From Podarcis raffonei (taxonomy: Eukaryota > Chordata > Lepidosauria > Squamata > Lacertidae), in NCBI RefSeq assembly GCF_027172205.1, contig NC_070602.1, positions 134,642,049 through 134,706,048 on the forward strand: a stretch of 64,000 nt of DNA, given 5' to 3'. Position 1 is the stretch's first letter. Each line of letters starts with the position of its first letter. The notes under the pieces are model-generated. The model was given only the letters and a program-made list of their open reading frames with translations, was not told the DNA's origin and ran no database searches. Shown in pieces: positions 1 to 12,800 of this stretch. The translations under genes and the position numbers were made by a program.

Positions 1-192
1 GCGGTTTTAAAGCCTTATTATTTATTCTCACATAGCACTTCTCATAGAATTTTACAGCTCTTAACTCATTTATCATTGGAAAAATCCTGCAAGATAGATT
101 AATTAAGAAACATTCCCCCCAGGTTTCCATTTTGCTTCAAGAATTAGTAGAATTTACTACAATGCAAAAAAAAGCAATTAAAAAAAATTTAC
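1..192 (-). other. RB1: RB1 intron 10 (partial)
   Basis: This is AT-rich intronic sequence up to the donor of exon 10. Nothing else is recognised in it. Confidence 0.8.
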
Positions 193-302
193 CATTCAGT
201 GCGATCATATTGCAAAGTTTCATCTTTCTCTAAAAATAATCTGGCATCAATATCCTTGTTTTTCAGATACATTTCTTCATATTTGCTCGAAATACTCTCA
301 AC
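193..302 (-). CDS. RB1: RB1 exon 10
   Basis: This 110-bp exon has acceptor AG at 304-303 and donor GT at 192-191. It encodes [20 protein letters not shown], aligning with human residues 314-350 ([20 protein letters not shown]). It starts on a codon boundary and ends with two bases of a codon, as in human. Confidence 0.96.
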
Positions 303-3300
303 CTTGGGTTTTAACAAAAAGGGGACAAAAGGAAAAAACTAAGACTGAGACCTAGGCTCACAATTGTCTAACTATTCATATGAAAGCTATTTATTTGCAA
401 TTCAATTCATTCCTGAAAGTAATTAGAGGCCTGTGAAGTTGGAAGAGACTTCCAAAATAATCTACTCCACCAACCCGCTACTGATTAACAAAATCTACTG
501 TTACAGCATCCAAAAGCCTATACAGTGGTACTTTGGTTCTCAAACTCAATTCGTTCCGGAAGTCCATTCCAAAACCAAGGCATGCTTTGCCATAGAAAGT
601 AATGCAAAATGGATTAATCCGTTCCAGACTTTTAAAAACAACCACTAAAACAGCAATTTAACATGAATTTTACTATCTAACTAGACCATTGATCCATAAA
701 AAGAAAGCAATAAGCATTGTACTGCAGTGACACAACCAATTAATCAGTAGCTGAGCTGTGTTCTACAGTCACAAAAACAAAACAAAAAGAACTACCAAAA
801 AATGCAAAATAAATAGCAAAAAGAGACAGACCTCAGTGTAACACTCAAAACGGAAGCGTTAACACTCAAAATGGAGCACGTTTGGCTTCCGAAAAAGGTT
901 CGCAAACTGGAACACTTACTTCCGGGTTTGCAGTGTTTGGGTCCCAAGGCATTTGAGAACCAAAGTACCACTGTACTTCAAAACTTTCAACAGTCTAGCT
1001 CTTTGCAAGGTATTCTGCTGGTGTATACAATTGGGAGGTTCTTCCTGATGTCTAAGTCCTTTTTCCTGTAACTGAACTCCCTGGTTTGAGCCCTACCCTC
1101 TGGCACAACAGGAAATAAATTTGCTCCATCATCTATATGACAACCCTTTGATTGTCAGTTGAAAGTTCTTCTTAATCTCTTTAATCTGACAGTTCCAAGG
1201 ACCTATCATATCAAAAAGATGTGAAGTAGCTACTCCTATATAAACTATTTATAAGAATTAGACAGAATAAAACTAACAAAAACATAACTAGGATTCACTT
1301 TGATAACCCTTAATTAAAGATTTTAAAATTACACTAATGTTACCTCTGGAAGTCCACTGGAAGGTGTAATACCCAAAGAGTTCAGGAATGGAATAAAACT
1401 AGTAAAGTAAACATTTTTCACCTTAAAAGGTAAAAAAAAAAGTGTCACTATTAGGTGGTCTTAGTTTCATGTATAATATAGCAAAACAAGCTTACTGAAA
1501 AACTATGATGTACCGGTATTTGCTGGTATTTCCAGGTCTGAGCAGTTGCCCACATGCAGACATTAGATTTTTAAATTACTTTATTAAGTATCTTCAATTG
1601 CTTTAACTTTTGAGAGCTAAATTCAGGACATTGTTCAAAGGCACTCTTCCTGACCCCACTACACTGAAAACAAGGCAAAGGTTTCAATCTCCAAAGAGGA
1701 AAGAAAGGGAATCCTTCAGTGCCAAATGCTATTATGTCATTAATGTTAGGAGTAGATACATCAGATGAAACTGTAATAGATAAATAACAGATTGTTGCTC
1801 TTGGACTTCAACCCATTCTTATACACTGACTAGGGGGCTATGAGGTTATGGAACATTCACATATATTTAACTGCTGAGGTCAAGATGTGAGGAAGAAGAG
1901 AAGTCTGTAGCATGCCGGCAACAGAGCAGGGCAGCTTCTCTAAGCGGTGGAAGAAATCCGTTTTACCAGGACAAACATAAAAGGGCTCAGAAGGCATTAG
2001 ATCACAGGGAGAGGGACACAAGCCATAACAGGCTGAGAAACTATAGGAGAAGTGGGGGGATTGTAGGCAATAGAGTAAGGGAGTGGGTCACCTGGGGGGG
2101 CAGGGGAGGACATTGCAGAAAACTAGTTTTTTTTAATTACAACAACAACAACAACATTAATCTGGTTTTACCTCATCCAAATTACAATCATGTTCTTTAC
2201 AAAGCTCTTCAATAACCTTTATTTCTGTATCTGTTTTTGAAGTACGTATACTCCTGTTCTGAGTTCGCCTGTAAGTTCGAGCTGAGCTATTAACAGACAT
2301 TGCACTCAGGGATTCTATGGGAAGAAGGCAAGTATTTGTTCATCACACATCATTAAGTCAAAGCAAAATGCAAAAATGCAATATTTTAAGCATATGAAAA
2401 TAAGTTTTTAAAAGCTATATCTGTATGTCTGAAAAGGAAATGAGAACATCTATTAAACAAGTAACTCACTATGCATAACCCTCCTGCTTTCTTAAAATAT
2501 CCTTGAAACTTTGGCACAAGCCCTTAATCCTCAACACTCAACTGCATTCACATCCATCCCTCAGTTTTTCTCCCTTCTCTCTCTCTGTGAATCACATAGA
2601 AAGAAACACAATGATCAGTTCGAGATCTATCTAAAATGCAACACAGATATTTCTAATACTGGTTTTATGTTTTAATATTTCTTGCAAAACCTCTAAAAGG
2701 AGCAAAAATGTGTGTGTGTGTGTGTGTACACACACAAACACACATTTTTACAGTGCTATCAGAAAATGGTGTCCCTAATTTTAAAGATCTGGATATCTAT
2801 CTTTTTTGTCCCTTTTAGGGGTTTTGCAATAAATATTAAAACATAAAAACAGTATTAGAAATATCTGTGTTGCATTTTAGATAGTTCTAGAACTCATCAT
2901 TGTGTTTCTTTCTATGTCATTCTACAAGCAGGAACACAATTTTAGTCTCACACTTAGGAATTAATAGAATTTAGTATTTCTGAATCAAATGTGCCTGGTT
3001 TTTCAGCCACCAACCAAAACAATTTTGCCTCATCTTGAAATCTAAAATGATTCTGCAACTGGCACTATTTCAGGATTTTCTTTCAACAGTAATGAAGAAC
3101 AGCATGAAGCAATAGCCTTATAGACGGGGGCCTTTTGCCCACTGTGAGGATCACCTGTTTGGTGCCCTTGGGTTCCATGGCTCTCACAAAGGCCTCCCCT
3201 GGCATCCGCAGGCACCTGTGCTCAAAGTCCAGGTAACCCACAAAAAATTAAATAGCTGGAAATGGCAGAAGTGTAGAGTGGTTGCTAGAACTGGAAGCCC

Positions 3301-6300
3301 CCCCCCTTCAACTGCATTCTGGCTGGTTTGAAAAGATTTGGGGTGGGGGAGAAGAGGCAGAGGAGAGGGGAGAGATATGTGTGCAGTGTGAGATGGGGGG
3401 GGCGCATGACTGTGTGGTCAAAGAGAGAGAGAGAGACAGAGGAGATGCATTTGGCCAGAGAGAGAGAGAGAGGAAGGGTGGCACGTGTGGCTGCGTACCT
3501 GAAGGGGGTGTGAATGCGAGAGGGGGGGGCTGTGTGTGGGTGGTCTGCATATGTGGCATGAGTGTGAGGGAGAGAAGTGATTGTGGCTACTGTGTACATT
3601 GTTCCTGGTACTGGAGAAGGCTTTCTGTTGTAATTGGGCAGCAATTACATTGGCTGACGTTCTGAAGTGAGCTGCAATGTTATGCCACTCCCCCATGGTA
3701 GCCATTTTGTTACTGCAAAACAGAACTCTTTCAAAACCTGCAATGTGCCCACTGGTCCAAAAAGGTTGGCTTCCCCTGGCCTACGGAGTCTGACTCGGAT
3801 CAGTACAAAATTCAGAACACACATTCACGTGACATGTGCATTCATAGTATATGTATCACCATATATTTTTGATGCCAGAATATCAGGTTATACAGAGCTC
3901 TAGGACAAATTCACAAAACAATTTTATTTAAAAAACCTTTTTAAACATGACATAGCTCTCTGGAAGGTTTCAGGGATGCTTTAAACCAAAATCTAACATA
4001 TATTCAAGCATCCACCAGGCCAGTTAGTAAAGTACAAATAAAACTTTCATAGGTAAATATTTATTATTTACCTTAAAATAGGATTTGTAAACAATATTTT
4101 AATATTTTTAAGCAGCATGCAAAAATACAAGAACAAAACTCAGATTAAAACAGACATTTCAATTTTCTTTGTGTCATTTTCAGTACAAACCCTCTTTGGG
4201 TTTGGAATGTACAAATGGAATGTACTTTATGCATTTCTTTTTGAAAGTCCTGTCCGTGACCATGGCAAGTCTTTCAGAGATGTAGAGAATGTGGGGAAAT
4301 GATTCTAAAGGGCATTGCAGCAATACTAAAGTTATGCAAGTACTGTATTATAAAATGCAAATAATGCATTTATTGTTTTCAATACTCAAGTATGATTCCC
4401 AAATATTATTAAGTGTAAGCTTTTACATTTTCACTGCTCCTTTGTGGCAACATATATCTGCAGGGCTGAACAGTTGCTCTGGTACAGAATGCACTAAGGG
4501 GCACAAATATAAGCAACACAGTAGATGAAAGTGGGGTGAGTTTAAACAACTTATAAAATTCTCTTTATCTTTTCAGGACAGAACACACAATCTCTTATGT
4601 GGACTACAAACATGTTTACTGTTGTGTGCAATGAAAAGCTTAAATCCTTACTGTATGGTTCGTTGAGTACTGCTGGGGGCACCAGTTTGATAAAATAATC
4701 AAGGACACAAAGCAGCAACTGGAAGGAAATAACCAAATCTTCTTCCATCTGTAATATTTTTCCTGAAAACATTAGAAAAATGAGAGTACATTTTCAATCA
4801 ACACCTCTTTAAGCCATAAGTGAAAAATGTATCATGTTTCACATTTGGGGAAACTAGGCTGGAACTACATAGGGTGGAATTCAAGACAGGGCTAAGGAGA
4901 GTCTTCTGTCAGCGAAAGCCGTTCTGCCTGCTCAGCATAAGGATCTCCCCTTTCCTGCTCTTCCGGAGGGTTCTCCCAATCCTCCAGAGCAGATCTGGGC
5001 ATGAGGCAAAACCCTCCTGGGTTAGCAGGAGCCCTTGGCCTGGCTTCCGCTAATGGCTCTAGGTGGCTGAATCCGCCCTCTAGGTGTAGATTTAGAGCTG
5101 ATGGGACACTGAATGAAGAGAGGGTGGCCATTCCCTTGCAGCCCTTTTTGCTTCCTGAAAAGCTACAAGGGAGAGTTTGGGGACATTCCAGAACAGGGGG
5201 AAGGTGGGTGGGTGACTGGGGGAATCAGCAGACATTGGCGCCCCTCCCTCCAGCAGAGGCCTCTGTTGGAGCTCAGCTCCTTCTGTGAATGAAAGGAGCT
5301 CTTCCTTTTGCAGAAAAGACAATCTGGATGCAACACGTTGTATCTTATGGCTCTTCAGCAAATTATCTAGGTTGCCAAACACTTTATAATCATGAACAAT
5401 TTTCAGTGCCTAGTATTCAGGACCTTGCTCAAATAAAGTTTTAAGACAGGAACTGAGCACCTATTTCAGCCTGAGGGCCAGATCAAAGTTTGTCCAACCT
5501 TCTGAGGGGCACGTTCCCATGGTGGGCAGGGCAAAAACAAGAAAAATGTATGTGCCTTTTCCCTCTTCCATTGTCCCACACATGCGCACTAAGCACACAT
5601 TTCTTTCCCTCTCCCTCTCCCACACACCAGACCTGCAAGCAGCCAGACAGGCACGCGCGCACACACACACGTTTAGCATTTCCAGCCCATTCCCCTTAAA
5701 CTCTGGGGTGGAGATTCCTCTACTTGCTTTTTCCAGAGGACTGAGCACCACAAGGATAAGAACGACAGCAAAAAGCAGCATTTCCACAACCTCTCCCTTA
5801 AGCTGACAGCTTCTCTCTGATCTGACCACTGTGGTGCTTAGAAGAGATAAGAGATCTCTTTGCTACCTTTTCCTCATTGAAGGCTTCCCTCCAACCTTAG
5901 GGCTATGGTGTTTATGTAGATTTGAAACAAGAGATCCCCTTAACTCTTGCGCCTGACATCAGGCCACTGGCAAGTCATCACGGTTTATCCAAAATGGCCC
6001 CTGCTGCTTTAGGATATGCCCATGCTAACCAACAGTAGCACACCAAGGTATTACACATAGGGCTCCACTATACATGATCAGGTGGTTTATTTCAGCACAA
6101 ATGCAGCACTGAATTCAGCTTGGTAATATGACTGCTTAGCTTGGCAACTATATGGTAAAACTGACAGGAAGATTCGCTAACTAAGACAAACATGCCTAGA
6201 AAAAAAATTCAGCTGATAGTTGATAAGTATCTTCCTCTGTTATTTTTCTTTCAATTGTATTCCTGAGATAAGCTTTGCCATCACTTTACCAGCTGAATAT

Positions 6301-6836
6301 CGCCCAATTCACTCTCACTCACTCACTCACTCACTCACTCACTCAGACACACACACACAGTAGGAACCAGCCCTATGCCTGCTTTTCTCAGATTTCAAAT
6401 TATTTTACTGATTGACTGATCTACCTACAGCATTTATATGGTCCCAATAACAGCATTCTCCAGGTGGCTTATAATATTAATGCAAAGCTTAAGAGTCAAA
6501 ATAGTCAAACCAATTTTCGGGGGGGGGGGGTTCGTTTAAACACTGAAGGATACTACTACTTACCTTTTGCCAAAAGAAACATGATCCAGCATAGTTTTAG
6601 AACTAGTGAAGAACTTAGTTCAGCACAAACTCTACAAATAGAAGAGAAAAACATTACAGTGATGATTCTACATTTCCTGCTTTAAAACACTTTTTAAAAG
6701 GTATGCAGCTAAGTGATTCAAACCAAAGGTTTAATGCTTTGTGTGGCTGTGAGTTTTTAAGCCAAAAAAGACAATTACTGTATACTTGGGGCTGCTTGAA
6801 CTGCTTGCTCTGGGACACGGAGTTTTCTCTAAAACT

Positions 6837-6886
<50 letters not shown>

Positions 6887-9800
6887 TCTATACCACCCTT
6901 CATCCGAGGATGACAGGGCAGTTTATAATATAAAAATACCTAACATAGTAACAAACATAAACAGCACCCCCACACAGTTTATTAAAACAATATACCTTCA
7001 CATTATAACGGTGAAATATACTCCTACCCTTTGCCACCTGCTATCTTGTGAACCTATGCACTAGCTAGCAGCTTACACATCAACATTTCTTTGATTTTAT
7101 GAAAACAGACAAACTTACTGATCATCAGGATGCTCAACATAGATAAGTCCACAAGTTCTTTTAAAAAGAAAAGAAAAAAAGCCGTATCAGTGCACTCTAA
7201 AACTTAAGATTTCAACTCAGCACACCCAGAGTATTCTAAAGTCACAGCTGCTTTGAAGAAAATGTGTTTGCTGGGAGAGGGTTGGATCCTAGATCCAGGA
7301 GCCAAAGGGATGCAAAATGAAATTCTGCAGTGGTTTTTCCAATTATGCTGAAACTTATACTATCATATGAATGCTAAAATCTGTCTACTATTATTTCTAT
7401 ACTATATAGTATTATACTATACGCTATTATTTTATATATAATATATGTACCATTTAGCAAGCACCTGAAAAGCCCACGGCGGCGGGCACGTTCTGCAACA
7501 AGGAATTTTATGATTGTGAGCAGTTTCTGAAGTCTTGTCGCATTATGCCTCGCCTAAGACTTCAGATCCAACTTGTGGCTGCAAGCGCTGAAGCCGTGGG
7601 GGGAGAAAGGCCTCCCAAGGCTGGAGGGAGCTGGGGAAGGGAAGGGAAGCAGAACAGGGAACGGATCTCTCCTGTGTGAGGCTGCGAGAAGCCCCCTGCA
7701 TTACGTCCCCTCAGGCTGAGGGGGGCAGGCAGGAAGGAAGAGCTTTGTGAGGGTCCAGGAACCCTCCGAGGAAGAGTTCAGTGTGGATATGGAGCCCCTC
7801 TGGGCTGTGGAAGAAGGAAGATCCCTTGCATACAAAGCAAAGCATGTCCAGTAACTTGGGGTGCGTCTTTTCAGGGTTACCTGGATATTCTTGGACAACA
7901 ATGCTTAGTCGTGAAAGCCCCGAATAGGAATACCAGGCTTTTGTTTTTACTTCATGTTTGTGTAGTAGAGTTGCTTATTCCTCTCCCTTATCCAAACTCT
8001 TCAGCTCAGCTTGAGAGACATGCTAGTAACTGGCAGCTTGAGGGAACTGTTCTGTTCCCTTTATGTACTGTAGTACACTCATACCTCGGGTTAAAGTAGC
8101 TTCAGGTTGAGCATTTTCAGGTTGCTTTCCGCAGCAACCCAGAAGTAACGAAATGTGTTACTTCCGGGTTTCGCTGCTCGCGCATGCGCAGGCGCTCAAA
8201 ATGACGTCACGCGCATGCGCGGAAGCAGCAAATCGCGACCTGTGCACACGTGGGTTGTGTTCGCTTCAGAATGCGAACGTGGCTCTGGAACGGATCCCGT
8301 TTGCCTCCAGAGGTACCACTGGATGCTGATACTCCCTGCAGTATTTTACAGGGAGACTTAACAGGAAGTTTTAAACTTCTCCTCCTTGTTCCCTTTCACA
8401 CCATTCAAACACCCACTTCCAGCCCGGAGGATTTCAATGCTGCAAATTTGTGGTGGAAGGATGTTGCTAAAGGATGTATTAGAAACACAGAATCGCAGAG
8501 TTCGAAGGGACCGAGGGGTCCTCTAGTCCAACCCCCTGCAAATGCAGGAATCTCAACCAGCTAAAGGATCCATGACAGGTGCGCATCCAAGAGCAATAAA
8601 GAGTAGAATATTTTGAAATCTTAAGTATGGTACCAGTATCTTTATTGTATGAACAAATTTAAACATGAAAGTTCAAATGTAGCACAATAATTTACTTAAT
8701 TATAGGTCAGAATTACTTTCCTTTGTATAAAAACAAGCTCGAAGGAGGCCCCCCAACCTGCTCACAGGTCCTTGTATGCTCAGTGGAAACAGTTGGTCCT
8801 GGCAAGTATTAACCACTCTCAATTCTAACCCGATAATTGCCACCTGCCCAGATTTTAACTTGTCTGAATTAATTTTAAGACGTATTTTAGTTCATTGATG
8901 TCTGTTTTTATGCATATTGTGTTGTTTTTATAATGTTATAAAATCTGAGCATGGCCTCGGCCAGGGAGGGCGGGATACAAATAAAAATTAGTAGTAGTAG
9001 TAGCAGTAGTAGCAGCAGTAGTAGTAATACATGATCCAGACAAGCATTGTTGTACTATCAATTTTCAAAAGACACTGTGTGTGCTTGTGCAAATTTGAAT
9101 TAATTTGGCTGAACTGTGAACTTTTTTTCTAAATCAATTTTTATTTGCTTTTCTGTTTTATCATATCATCAGTGCATACTGTGTTACAGTCAAACACAGG
9201 ATAATAAAGACATTTCCCCCCAAATTGTTTTTATTGCCTTTACAATGAAATAAAAATGATAAGCTAAGCTAAGATCATAAACATGTCACCTGTGTCAAGC
9301 CTCTTCATTTATGAGAAACTAAACCTCTCCACAGTGAGATTTGAGCAATTGTAGGTTTAACATTTAGGTTGTTATTAACTTAACTTAAAAAGGGGAAGTA
9401 GACAGACTCAAAACAATCTTTCTTAGCAGTGCCTTGAATAATTCTGGCATGGTAAGTGAGACATTCAGAAAACCCAATAAACCATATTCTGTTCATTTAT
9501 CTGTATGATTTGGGATTGTGCTGCTATAAACAGGAAGACTGTCAGTTCTTTGGACCTTGGGGGATATGTCAATCAATAATAGCAAGACTAAGCTGGAGGT
9601 TGCGGGGATATCTTGACCTATCATTTCTGAGAGACAGTGACAGGCCCACGGTCACCTAACGAACTTCATGGCTGAGTGGGGACTAGAACATCAGTCTCCC
9701 AGGTCACAACATTCCAGCCACTACACCATTCTTAATCCCCAAATACAATGTTCATTTTAATGCTGTAATTCACTCAAAAAAGTAAATTTAAATTTAAACT

Positions 9801-12800
9801 AGGTTTTAAAATGCAGCAAACAATAAGCACTTTACCTTTCCAACTTGTGGTATAGTGCAAGCAGGACATCATATTTTTTCTTTAGGTGTGATATAGTACT
9901 TTCCACTTTAGTACTAATGGTGTCCATGTTGACATCCATTTCTTTAATCATGTACACAAATTTGCAAACGCTGCAAGAAAAACATAACAGTCAATAATCA
10001 AATATTTCCATAAGGCTCAAAGCACATATTAAAAGCCAATTTCTCAAAAAGGACCAAACTTTCTTTGAGCAATGCTACAGGGTTTAAGCTTTGCTCAGCT
10101 AACAGAGCAGTGAAGCATATAGGGCCTTTAAAATATCTGCTTTATCCCCAAGCCAGGCACAGGAGGAGGCAAACTGGCCCCAGGCAATCTATCCAGCACC
10201 TCACCCTGGAGTCCCAAAGGAAAAAAAACTGTATTTCATTGCACTTCAACCTTCAGCCAACTCACACCACTCTCTTTCCCTGGCCTAAAACAGACGTGAG
10301 ATGGCAAAGCTGCTATCACGATTCCCTACTCCACCAGCCGTTATTTAAATGCAGCTGCAATGCATGGAGGGCTTGATAAAAGTTATCAGGGTAGTAGCAC
10401 AGCACTTCCCTGACCAAAAGTGCAGACCCACCAAGCTGCTATTAAGCTTTGCAGCTGGGAGGAAATGCCGGGATTTGTATTTTTCCACAGCAGGGTAGGA
10501 TTCGATATGGAAAATAGGGAGGGAGGTTAACAGTCCCTACCCATTCTCAAGTACAATCTGACAAAAACTGATCTCAGACCCCTCTTCATGCAAGTGAAAT
10601 GAGGAAACATTTATCTTGTTAAATCCTAGACCCTGGTTAGACATTGCTTTAGGCAAAACCACAGCCATAGACCCATTCACAGTAGTGGGGAAATAAGCCT
10701 CCGACAAAATACACGCACAGAATTATTCCATACCTGTTGAATTGTATCAAACTCTGCTGATACAACAAACCTACCTAATACCTAGGCATTTCAGAAGCTC
10801 TGTAAAAGTGAATGTCACCTCATCCAGGTCAATGGCTGCTGTAAAAATACAGATCCCCCACCATTCTTTTTTAAGATGGCTCTCCTAGAAAAAACAAATA
10901 GTAGTTTTCATGCTCATTGTAAATCAGAAGCAGAACCGAGTAGTCAATGTTGTTTCCTAAGATAAAACTGAGCGTTTTCTTAGGAATATGCATATGCTAA
11001 TATGATTTGGCAAATGATACCAAGAAGCAAATGTCAGATGGCTATGATTGATATAAAAATAGCTGAGGTTCTCCTGCACCCCCTCAGAATCAGTGGAATT
11101 CGTTTTTAAGATAGATTTTTAATATTAGGATACTGAAACCCCATTCATGTCAATGTGAACAAATTAAGCACATCCCAGGCTCTCCCATGGACATCAACAG
11201 GAAACAGAAGCACTCTAACTGGCAGGGCAACACTCAGAAGGGGATTGTGTCCCATGCGTGTGGCCCAACAGGGCACACCAGAGCCCAGGTTTCCCTCCTC
11301 AGGGTACCTGTAGACACATGCGCAGGACATATCTAGACATAAAGGTAAAGGTAAAGGTAACCCTGCCCGTACGGGCCAGTCTTGACAGACTCTAGGGTTG
11401 TGCGCTCATCTCACTCTAGAGGCCGGGAGCCAGCGCTGTCCGGAGACACTTCCGGGTCACGTGGCCAGCGTGACGAAGCTGCTCTGGCGAACCGGCACCA
11501 GCGCAGCACACGGAACGCCGTTTACCTTCTCACTATAAAGCGGGACCTATTTATCTATTTGCACTTAGGGGTGCTTTTGAACTGCTAGGTTGGCAGGAGC
11601 TGGGACCGAACGACGGGACCGCCGCGGGGATTCGAACCGCCGACCATACGATCGACAAGTCCTAGGTGCTGAGGTTTTACCCACAGCGCCACTCGCGTCC
11701 CATATCTAGACATGGTAAGGAACAAAAACATGTCCCATGTGCCCATACAGCTTCTCCCCTCACCTTATTCAACAATGTAAGCTTGGAACATCTGCATGGG
11801 AACGGCTAGGATTCCCATTCCTAGAACTGCCTGGTCTGCTGGGGGCCCAACTGCACACGGCAAGTGGGGAGGGGAAAATGTCTTTCTGCACATGAGTGTT
11901 GTGCTTATACAGGAAAGAACTGAACCCCGTTTCAAAGTTACTGGTCATAAATGCTTGCATTTGATTAACGCACTTTTGGAAATATCTAAGGATCACACTA
12001 AATTTATCATTTTTTAGAAGACTGTTACATATGCATGCTTTGTACCAATACTGTTTGTTCACAAACCAACTCAACTGCATAAGATGAAATAGAAACAAAG
12101 GCAGAAAAAAATGTTTTGAGTATAAAAAGAGGCTAGTAAAGTTTTTGGTTTAGTGTTATTGTCTCAGTCTTCATAACTATTTTATATCTTGAGCACATTC
12201 TAACATAAATGGCCATTAATCTGTTAAGAAACAAATCATATACTTACTACAACTCCATCCAGAGACACTTTCTCGTAAGTCTTCCAAGCGGTTACTCGCA
12301 CACTGTCCGTCACATGCAAGGCATCACATAGGGCAAAAAATGCTTTTTCAGCAAATGGAAGCCTAAGGAAGAAAAATGTATCAAAATCTGACTGATTTTC
12401 ACCCGTCCCCTCCAATCTCTCGCTGAGACAGGCTGCGGTTTGCAAACAAGCTTGTGGGGCTTCTGCTGCTGATTCCTGTGCTGGCTGATGATTTAAGGGG
12501 CTTCTAATGGTGATCTTGCTTCTCAAAAATAAATGGTTCTAGCAGTAAAGCAATCCCTCTTGCTTTGCCTTTCATTTCGCCTCATAATATTATTTTTGCT
12601 GGCTGGCTTGGAAGAATAAAGGTTTGCTCCCTTTATTTGGATCTGTTGCATCTTTTCTTTCTAGGAATGCAGGTTGAGCACGGGGGGGGGGGGGCAGATG
12701 GGAAACTATGACAAACAGGATTAGGATTTTTGCAGGGGTGGGCAGTTCCCTTCCAAAAAATGTGCCTGGGGGCCTTGCTCCCACAGCTCCACCACCCCCA

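Larger units (their letters stand above)
2315..4651 (-). other. RB1: RB1 intron 7, repeat-bearing
   Basis: Besides the snap-back element (2596-2917), it holds a purine-rich, GA- and GT-repeat-rich stretch at about 3330-3580 and, at about 3745-3778, a hAT-like end reading GGTTGGCTTCCCCTG. The rest (3790-4650) is AT-rich with nothing recognised. Confidence 0.55.
6632..7118 (-). other. RB1: RB1 intron 5 with LINE 3' end
   Basis: Most of this intron is a (TAA)n tract followed by TTCTATACCACCCTTCATCC, the antisense of a CR1/L2-type LINE 3' end, extending to about 6990. Confidence 0.6.
7158..9835 (-). other. RB1: RB1 intron 4, several repeat fragments
   Basis: It holds a Tigger-like MITE (8074-8323), a CR1-type 3' end (8487-8575), a LINE 3' end with an (AGT)n tail (8870-9030) and a tRNA-SINE fragment (about 9595-9735). 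No gene was seen between 7158 and 8070; that part has GC-rich patches near 7480 and 7570-7700. Confidence 0.55.

Noticed and set aside
3282-3705. Several long ORFs over the GA/GT-rich tract in RB1 intron 7
   Set aside because: Low-complexity repeats lacking stops; no homology, and opposite-strand ORFs overlap completely.
11600-11700. tRNA-like A and B boxes (also in other SINE copies)
   Set aside because: They belong to Sauria SINEs with Bov-B-like tails and target duplications; no intact cloverleaf tRNA gene is present.
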